DNA of 64,000 nucleotides, from positions 1,054,001-1,118,000 of the forward strand of contig NZ_JXYE01000002.1 of NCBI RefSeq assembly GCF_000967725.1. The letters are read 5' to 3'. The position numbers and the translations under genes are program-made. This stretch comes from Loktanella sp. S4079. Its GTDB lineage: Bacteria; Pseudomonadota; Alphaproteobacteria; Rhodobacterales; Rhodobacteraceae. This document shows positions 58,879 through 64,000 of the stretch, one piece after another; the stretch's first letter is position 1, and every line of letters begins with the position of its first letter. The notes beneath the pieces were generated by a model, which was given only the letters and a program-made list of their open reading frames with translations, did not search any database and was not told where the DNA came from.

Positions 58879-59394
58879 CTAACGAACAAATTCGATACGG
58901 TCGAGCTGCCAAATACTACGTGAGTAGATCACTTCGCTTCGGTAGTCGTCGCTATCATCGTAAGGGTAGACAATCCACAAAGGTCCTTTGTCTCGCACCG
59001 ACATTAGCGCATCATTCAGCTTATAGGCAACCATCGGACCACCAATAACCGCATCCTCGACTGGAATTTCGATCGTGTAATCGTTGATCGCCGATGCCCG
59101 CAAGACACCTTCACTCACCCCTAGGTGGTCAATCAAGACGTGCAACGGCACCCCTTCAAAGGTCAGAACGCCCTCAGTCCAAATTGTTGAAGTCTCGATG
59201 ATCTCGCTCTCAAGCGCCATCAACATATCCATGTCGAACTGTGCCGTGTCATCAACGTTCGTCTTTTCAATCTCACCAGAGACGGTCAGCACGACCTCAC
59301 CCTCAGGTAAGCCGAACTCCTCTGCAGCCGCGTAAAGCGGAATCAGAAGTGAAATGACACAGGCGTGAACGATGGCACGCAGAAGATCGCGCAT
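58879..59394 (-). CDS. Periplasmic protein of the oxidoreductase molybdopterin-binding (sulfite-oxidase) fold, probably cofactor-free
   Basis: A 171-residue protein with a signal peptide (about 1-23, ending near YAAAEE). The mature part has VLTVSGEI at the start, TEGVLTFEGVPLHVLIDHLG, INDYTIEIP and the strongly conserved-looking end SVRDKGPLWIVYPYDDSDDY and YSRSIWQLDRIEF. This plan matches the sulfite-oxidase/YedY-like fold. The cysteine that binds molybdenum in that fold is absent: the mature part has no cysteine. It may be a ligand-binding partner for the kinase encoded 29 bases downstream. ATG 59394 has GGAG seven bases upstream. Confidence 0.8.
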   Translation of the reverse strand: MRDLLRAIVHACVISLLIPLYAAAEEFGLPEGEVVLTVSGEIEKTNVDDTAQFDMDMLMALESEIIETSTIWTEGVLTFEGVPLHVLIDHLGVSEGVLRASAINDYTIEIPVEDAVIGGPMVAYKLNDALMSVRDKGPLWIVYPYDDSDDYRSEVIYSRSIWQLDRIEFVR

Positions 59395-59474
59395 GAAAAT
59401 GCTCCAGATGACTTTTATGGACTTTTTTATGGCATAATATCCGCAAAATTTCATTGAAGCATCGGGATAGCGAC

Positions 59475-59490
59475 CTACCCTTTCGGGTAG
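59475..59490. promoter_or_regulatory. Candidate response-regulator operator, palindrome 1
   Basis: CTACCC-TTTC-GGGTAG is a perfect 6+4+6 palindrome in the divergent region between the periplasmic protein gene and the response regulator gene. A near-identical palindrome lies just after the regulator gene (60271-60286). A half-site GGATAG is at 59465-59470. It is a natural candidate for autoregulation by the NarL-type protein. Confidence 0.5.
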
Positions 59491-59653
59491 CGTAGTTAGA
59501 GGAGCGTTAACGAAAAATATGACCCTACCTTATTGCCCATCGGGCCGGCACAGTTTAGTCAACCCCTTGACGCTACGGCAGTTTAGCAATTTTGCTTGCG
59601 CCCCCAATTCGTCCTATTTGCTTTAGTTGAGCAAGACGCCGAAAGGATATCTT

Positions 59654-60268
59654 TTGAGAGTACTGATTGCCGATGATCATGACCTCCTGCGCGATACGCT
59701 GGTGCTGTTTTTAGAGAATGGAAACGGTATCAACGTCACCGCGACCGGTACGCTTGCCGATGCACACCGCCATATTCAAAACGACCCGGCCTTTGACCTT
59801 GTCATTCTTGACTACAATATGCCCGGAATGAACGGGCTTGAGGGGCTGACATCGACGCTTGAACTCGGCGATGGTCAGCGCGTCGCCCTGATCTCAGGAG
59901 AGGCGTCCAAAGAGATCGCAGAGCAAGCGCTTGAGGCGGGTGCCGCAGGGTTTGTCCCCAAGACTTTACCAGCAAAATCAATGATTAACGCCATTCGGTT
60001 TATGGCAATGGGTGAACAATACGCGCCATTGAAATTCATGACCGAAGAAGAAGACACCCCAAAAAACGCACTGGCTGCGAAGCTCACTCCGCGCGAACGC
60101 GACGTGCTAAAGGGATTGACCGAGGGCAAGTCGAACAAACAGATTGCGCGTGATTTTGATATCTCAGAGCCGACGGTAAAGCTGCACATGAAAACGCTGT
60201 TTCGCAAACTCGATGCGACGAACCGGACACAGGCCGCAATGATTGCCCGCGAAGCGGGGCTCTTCTGA
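59654..60268 (+). CDS. NarL/LuxR-family response regulator
   Basis: A 204-residue two-domain regulator. The receiver has D7/D8, phosphoacceptor D53 in VILDYNMPGMNG, S81 and K103. The DNA-binding domain has LTPRERDVLKGLTEGKSNKQ and SEPTVKLHMKTLFRKL. I chose TTG at 59654 because AAAGGA lies six or seven bases upstream and the protein then starts MRVLIADDHD; a TTG nine codons earlier has no such site. It is the likely output of the hybrid kinase on the other strand. No other gene follows it in the operon. Confidence 0.92.
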   Translation: MRVLIADDHDLLRDTLVLFLENGNGINVTATGTLADAHRHIQNDPAFDLVILDYNMPGMNGLEGLTSTLELGDGQRVALISGEASKEIAEQALEAGAAGFVPKTLPAKSMINAIRFMAMGEQYAPLKFMTEEEDTPKNALAAKLTPRERDVLKGLTEGKSNKQIARDFDISEPTVKLHMKTLFRKLDATNRTQAAMIAREAGLF

Positions 60269-60604
60269 TCCTATCCCTTCGGATAGGGGGTCGCCGCATT
60301 TGCGCCACAAATTTGCACCATTGCACCCGCGCACTCGGTAGAGGCACCTGATAAGTTAACTACGAAGAAGGATAGTAGTTAGTGTCAAAGGCATCCACCA
60401 CTCACGGAAGCGACCTTGTCCCGACATTTGGTCCTTGGCCGATTTGCTAGCTGCTAAAACTGGGTATCACTCGAAACGGCCGCCTCCGTTTCAGCGACAT
60501 GACCACTTCTTTGCGAGGCGCAGTGTTTCAATTGCGTCACCACCCGATTGGACCCGCCTCGCCCTCCTCTTCCTAGAGACAAACGAGACCCGGCTGATCG
60601 CGAA
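60269..60604. other. Intergenic region after the response regulator (336 bases)
   Basis: No gene is supported. It holds palindrome 2 (60271-60286), directly after the stop codon, and TAACTAC / GTAGTTA (60357-60363 and 60375-60381), an inverted repeat with an 11-base spacer containing GGATA. The rest, between the convergent response regulator and RTX genes, shows nothing I recognise. Confidence 0.6.
60271..60286. promoter_or_regulatory. Candidate response-regulator operator or hairpin, palindrome 2
   Basis: CTATCC-CTTC-GGATAG is a perfect 6+4+6 palindrome two bases after the regulator's stop codon. It differs from palindrome 1 by a matched C-to-T and G-to-A change in the arms and one loop base. 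It may be a second binding site or a 3' hairpin; there is no T-run. Confidence 0.45.
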
Positions 60605-63064
60605 TTAGCCCCAGTTTTCGAGAAGTGGTTTGCCGTTCTTCACGTGACGCGCAATCAGATTGCGCCGCGCCGGGCCCTCAATCAACGGCAATGCTGGGGC
60701 CGTTTCATAGTCACGCTCGGCAAGCTCTGGGAACAGCACAAGAATCTCTTCACGAGCCCCTGCAGAAACAGAGCGCAACGCCTCGGGGCCTGTAAATAGG
60801 CTCTCGGACGGGGCGCCATTCGCCAAGACCACCTCGTGCTGATCAAACAGCATATGGTAGTAGGTGACTTCTTGGACAGTTTCATCGATGTAGATACCGG
60901 GAATTTCGGTCAGCTTGATAGCCGCGACCAATACGTCCTTTGCACCAAACATTCGCTCAGTAATTTTAGAAGAGACCTGCATGCGATGTTGACGGGACAC
61001 CAGCAAGTCCTGCGTCGGCAAGCCATTACCCAGCGCACCTTTGGTGATCCGAATGGGGCGCAATTTAGGGTTCTCTGCCATTTCAGCGGCTGAAACCTTG
61101 CGACCGCCGATCCATTTAATATCAAGCAGTTGGCCGCCAGTGTTCAGAACCTCATCGCCAACCGCAAGCTCTGCAATCATGCGCGCGCCATGCCCGGTTT
61201 CGATCAACGTTTCCGCCGCAAAGCAAGCAACCCCTGTTTGCTCGAGCAATTCAGAGGCGGTGATGCCATTAAGTCCCGAAAGACCCGTAATTGTTCCGTC
61301 TATTGCAGTGTTGTCGCTGAAATCGACGTCAGGGCCAGTCGCGCTTTGGTTTAGGATGCCATCATCGGCAAGATCAGCCTCGAATTCCTTTTGATTGGTA
61401 TAGAACGGCGACAGGTCGATATAATCGTTATTGGTGTTATCGCCGTCGTCGGCATTTGTCGCACCCGTTCCAAAGTCGGTAATCTGCAGGTCTTCGCCAA
61501 GGGTATAGACAAAGGTATCGTTTCCGCCACCACCGGTCGCAGTTGTTGTACCAGCCCCACCAGTAAGCGTATCGTCACCCGTACCGCCGTCGAGCGTATC
61601 ATCGTCAGCACCGCCATCCAATGTGTCGTTGCCCGACCCACCCAGCAAGATGTCATCACCAACACCACCGATCAGCGTATCGTTACCTGCACCGCCATCA
61701 AGCGTATCATTCGAACCACTCGATACGGAATCGAAACTCATTTCCGTCAGGTCGATCCGCTGACCGCCGGTTTCGGCGTTGCTATATACGATCGTGATTT
61801 CCGATACGGGACCGGGAATCTCGACCAATAGTGATCCGTTAGAGTTCGCTGAATTAGTACCGCCACTACCATCATTCGCAATCGCGGTATCATTGCCTGC
61901 CACCCCATCTGTATCTGAAAGGGTCATATTTGACCCGCCCGTCAGATTGACAGTTACCGCATTACCATCTGCATCAATCGCCGTAATCGTAACGATGTCA
62001 CGCCAATTACTGTCATCGATATCATTGAGCCGAAACGTAACGTTTTCAACTTCATCAGGTAAATCAGGGTTTTCAGGAGAAAACGAAATTGTCGTCGTCG
62101 AAGATGCCGTAACTCCAGCCGACGCCGTCCCGCTTTGGATGACAATGGCCGCGTTGTTGGACACATCCGGGTCAAGACCGTTCGTATTTTGAGTTTCACC
62201 CGTGTAGTATACGAAAGCTGAGCTATTATCAGGGGTGTCGTCTGTGAACGTAAAGTTCACACCAACATTTCCAGCGTTCAAGGTAAAGCCGCTAGAAACA
62301 TCATCTAAGTTATCAATCGCAGTTCCATCCCCGCTAGGGTCGGGAATAGAAGAGTAATCAAGAACTACAGTTTCACTTTGAAACAACCCATCACCGATGA
62401 GCGTGTCATCGCCACCGCCACCATAAATCGTGTCGTTCCCGTCCCCGCCGGTCAGCGTATCATTTCCAGAACCACCTGAAATGGTATCCGCACCACCACC
62501 ACCGTCGGCAACTAAATTTGAGTTCGTCCCTGAGGCATCAATAACCTCGTCCGCGTTGGTCAGTGTCAGATCATCGACCATTTCCAACGATTCAGTATCG
62601 ACAATATCAATACCGTTCTCAAAGGTCGTCGAGACCTCAAGATAGGATACCTCACCCACGAGGTCGTCATCGTAGAACCAGTTGGATTTGCCGATCAGGT
62701 TTGAATCCCGTTCAACATCATCAGGCACCGCATCCGTACCGAGGTTCTGGGTACCAATCACGGTCCCATTTTTAATGATGGTAAACTGCCCAGTGTCGTC
62801 GATCGTGACATTCCACTCGGCGGTCTCGCCTTGGATCAGAGCGTCCTCAACAACGATCCGGTAGCGGGTCCCGTTGTCGTTCCCCCCCGTGCTATTATCG
62901 TAAACCTCAAAGAACACATCGTTGGTGTTGCCCAACTGGCCAAAGACGATTGCGTCGTTGGAGGGCCCCGGACCAGTACTGAAATCAAAAATACGCTGCC
63001 AGCTTCGTCCGCCTGACAAATCATCAAACCGCGCAACTGCGGTAGCTTCAAAAACAGTAGCCAT
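60605..63064 (-). CDS. Secreted RTX-repeat protein with C-terminal Hint domain
   Basis: An 819-residue acidic protein without an N-terminal signal. Residues 1-150 look like a concanavalin/LamG-type fold (MATVFEATAVARFDDLSGGR). Calcium-binding GGxGxD nonapeptides occur at about 187-224 and 450-518, flanking a beta-rich middle domain. From C614 (ACFAAETLIETGHGARMIAE) a Hint_2 domain runs to about residue 760, with LVSRQHRMQV and YYHMLFDQHEVVLANG. RTX repeats imply type I secretion; Hint domains can cleave the peptide bond before the cysteine. GGACGAG precedes the ATG. No type I secretion genes are adjacent. Confidence 0.9.
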   Translation of the reverse strand: MATVFEATAVARFDDLSGGRSWQRIFDFSTGPGPSNDAIVFGQLGNTNDVFFEVYDNSTGGNDNGTRYRIVVEDALIQGETAEWNVTIDDTGQFTIIKNGTVIGTQNLGTDAVPDDVERDSNLIGKSNWFYDDDLVGEVSYLEVSTTFENGIDIVDTESLEMVDDLTLTNADEVIDASGTNSNLVADGGGGADTISGGSGNDTLTGGDGNDTIYGGGGDDTLIGDGLFQSETVVLDYSSIPDPSGDGTAIDNLDDVSSGFTLNAGNVGVNFTFTDDTPDNSSAFVYYTGETQNTNGLDPDVSNNAAIVIQSGTASAGVTASSTTTISFSPENPDLPDEVENVTFRLNDIDDSNWRDIVTITAIDADGNAVTVNLTGGSNMTLSDTDGVAGNDTAIANDGSGGTNSANSNGSLLVEIPGPVSEITIVYSNAETGGQRIDLTEMSFDSVSSGSNDTLDGGAGNDTLIGGVGDDILLGGSGNDTLDGGADDDTLDGGTGDDTLTGGAGTTTATGGGGNDTFVYTLGEDLQITDFGTGATNADDGDNTNNDYIDLSPFYTNQKEFEADLADDGILNQSATGPDVDFSDNTAIDGTITGLSGLNGITASELLEQTGVACFAAETLIETGHGARMIAELAVGDEVLNTGGQLLDIKWIGGRKVSAAEMAENPKLRPIRITKGALGNGLPTQDLLVSRQHRMQVSSKITERMFGAKDVLVAAIKLTEIPGIYIDETVQEVTYYHMLFDQHEVVLANGAPSESLFTGPEALRSVSAGAREEILVLFPELAERDYETAPALPLIEGPARRNLIARHVKNGKPLLENWG

Positions 63065-63434
63065 TCACTCGTCCAAAATTTGTATTGTCGTCCCGGGTGG
63101 TCCCTCGCGCGTAACAACCACGGCGCGCGAAATCCAGAGCAAATAGTCAACAAAATAAGACTTCTAACGAAAAAATAGTTAATTTTCACCCCGGCGTAGT
63201 TTATGAAAATACTTAACTCAACTTTCACGCGAGAGGGCGGTAAAATTTCGGGCAGCTGTTCAACGAAACACGTCGGCAAGCCGAACAACACTCCTTAGCT
63301 GCGCCAATATATCCCATATCATTTCGTGCTTACATTATTGCCCCGGCAGGCCCAACACACTAGAACCACCTCAAACGCGCGCCTTTCTCCGGAATCGGCG
63401 CCGTCGCAGAGTAGCCAACACGAGGAGAGCCAAA
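63065..63434. other. Divergent intergenic region before ctaD (370 bases)
   Basis: No gene is supported. It holds the promoters for the RTX/Hint gene and ctaD. 63120-63230 is A/T-rich; TCGGCAAGCCGA (near 63271-63282) is a small hairpin. The ctaD ribosome site GAGGAGAG ends at 63429. Confidence 0.6.
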
Positions 63435-64000
63435 ATGGCAGATGCAGCCATCCACGGCGACGAACATCACGACGACCGGGGGTTCTTTACCCGGTGGTTT
63501 ATGTCGACAAACCACAAAGATATCGGGATTCTGTACCTATTCACCGCCGGTGCGTTAGGTTTCGTTTCGGTGTTGTTCACCGTCTACATGCGCCTGGAGC
63601 TGATGCACCCTGGCGTGCAGTACATGTGTACTGAAGGCGCACGCTTTATCGCCGATAGTGCCGCAACATGTACGCCCAACGGACACCTTTGGAACGTGAT
63701 GATCACCTATCACGGCGTTCTGATGATGTTCTTTGTTGTCATTCCTGCGCTCTTTGGTGGCTTTGGTAACTACCTGATGCCACTTCAGATCGGTGCGCCC
63801 GATATGGCGTTCCCACGTCTGAACAACCTGTCTTACTGGATGTTCGTCTCTGGTGCGTCACTCGGCGTTGCGTCGATGCTGACACCCGGTGGCAACGGCC
63901 AATTGGGTTCCGGTGTTGGCTGGGTTTTGTATCCGCCGCTCTCAACCTCTGAGGCAGGCATGTCGATGGATCTCGCGATCTTTGCGGTTCACCTTTCTGG
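63435..64000 (+). CDS. ctaD: Cytochrome c oxidase subunit I (aa3-type), 3' end cut off by window
   Basis: The first 188 codons of the haem-copper oxidase catalytic subunit. [20 protein letters not shown] is the universal start region, [20 protein letters not shown] holds the low-spin haem a histidine in helix II, and [20 protein letters not shown] follows, then LYPPLST. The insertion between helices I and II with two cysteines ([16 protein letters not shown]) is typical of Rhodobacteraceae and Paracoccus CtaD. The ATG has GAGGAGAG at the right distance. The binuclear-centre ligands lie beyond the window. Confidence 0.97.
   Translation, partial: MADAAIHGDEHHDDRGFFTRWFMSTNHKDIGILYLFTAGALGFVSVLFTVYMRLELMHPGVQYMCTEGARFIADSAATCTPNGHLWNVMITYHGVLMMFFVVIPALFGGFGNYLMPLQIGAPDMAFPRLNNLSYWMFVSGASLGVASMLTPGGNGQLGSGVGWVLYPPLSTSEAGMSMDLAIFAVHLS

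Noticed and set aside
61500..62540. Repeated DNA in the RTX gene as a tandem array or CRISPR
   Set aside because: The repetition follows nine-residue GGxGxD coding repeats in frame, without spacer and repeat structure.

Overview
The window looks like chromosomal DNA of a marine Rhodobacteraceae (Roseobacter-group alphaproteobacterium). The evidence is the protein families and their order: a dac-tmk-holB-tatD-MBL block, DUF3305/DUF3306/TorD beside formate dehydrogenase, a fused pntA, TRAP and AEC carriers, a Hint/RTX protein and an aa3-type ctaD. Coding density is high, there is one tRNA, and no insertion sequence, phage gene, integrase or CRISPR array was seen. I could run no searches, so family names rest on motifs and recall.

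Layout. 1-8 kb: a cut FAD oxidoreductase and argE, divergent from a dipeptide/oligopeptide ABC operon (ATPases, binding protein, permeases). 8-20.6 kb: a phospholipase D-fold protein, an R2K-like ATP-grasp protein, the proton-translocating transhydrogenase pntAB, kynureninase, a YihY/BrkB membrane protein, a P-loop sugar/nucleoside kinase with phosphoglucomutase, and a TRAP carrier (Q and M subunits only) with a fumarylacetoacetate-hydrolase-like enzyme. 20.6-24.6 kb: a Pqi/MCE lipid-transport operon with pqiA split in two. 24.6-26.8 kb: a Gfo/Idh/MocA dehydrogenase and a TIM-barrel isomerase.

26.9-40.4 kb is one large formate-dehydrogenase locus. On the minus strand lie DUF3305, DUF3306, a TorD-like chaperone, a 61-residue Tat-signal protein, FDH alpha, beta and gamma subunits, and a 42-residue membrane peptide. 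Divergent from it are a multi-cluster ferredoxin-like protein, an Mrp Fe-S carrier, a DUF4444-type ligase homologue and a DUF6505-type protein. The latter faces a tungstate importer (tupBCA) across a perfect palindrome. I infer that formate is oxidised by a periplasmic W/Mo enzyme, that electrons pass through the Fe-S beta subunit to the cytochrome b gamma subunit, and that the divergent genes mature or support the enzyme.

40.5-49.4 kb: a sitABCD-type Mn/Fe importer with a palindrome at its promoter, then a polyamine-type ABC operon with a DUF1330 gene inside it and one permease with a very large extra loop. 49.4-56.2 kb: an AEC carrier, the MBL/tatD/holB/tmk/dac/SPOR block and tRNA-Ser(UGA). 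56.3-60.3 kb: a sensory cassette of a periplasmic sulfite-oxidase-fold-like protein without cysteine, a hybrid kinase (HisKA-HATPase-REC-HPt) and a NarL/LuxR response regulator whose gene is bracketed by two related palindromes. 60.6-63.1 kb: a secreted RTX/Hint protein. The window ends inside ctaD.

The two best candidates for under-described biology are the FDH accessory module (33.9-38.2 kb) and the three-part sensory cassette (56.3-60.3 kb).
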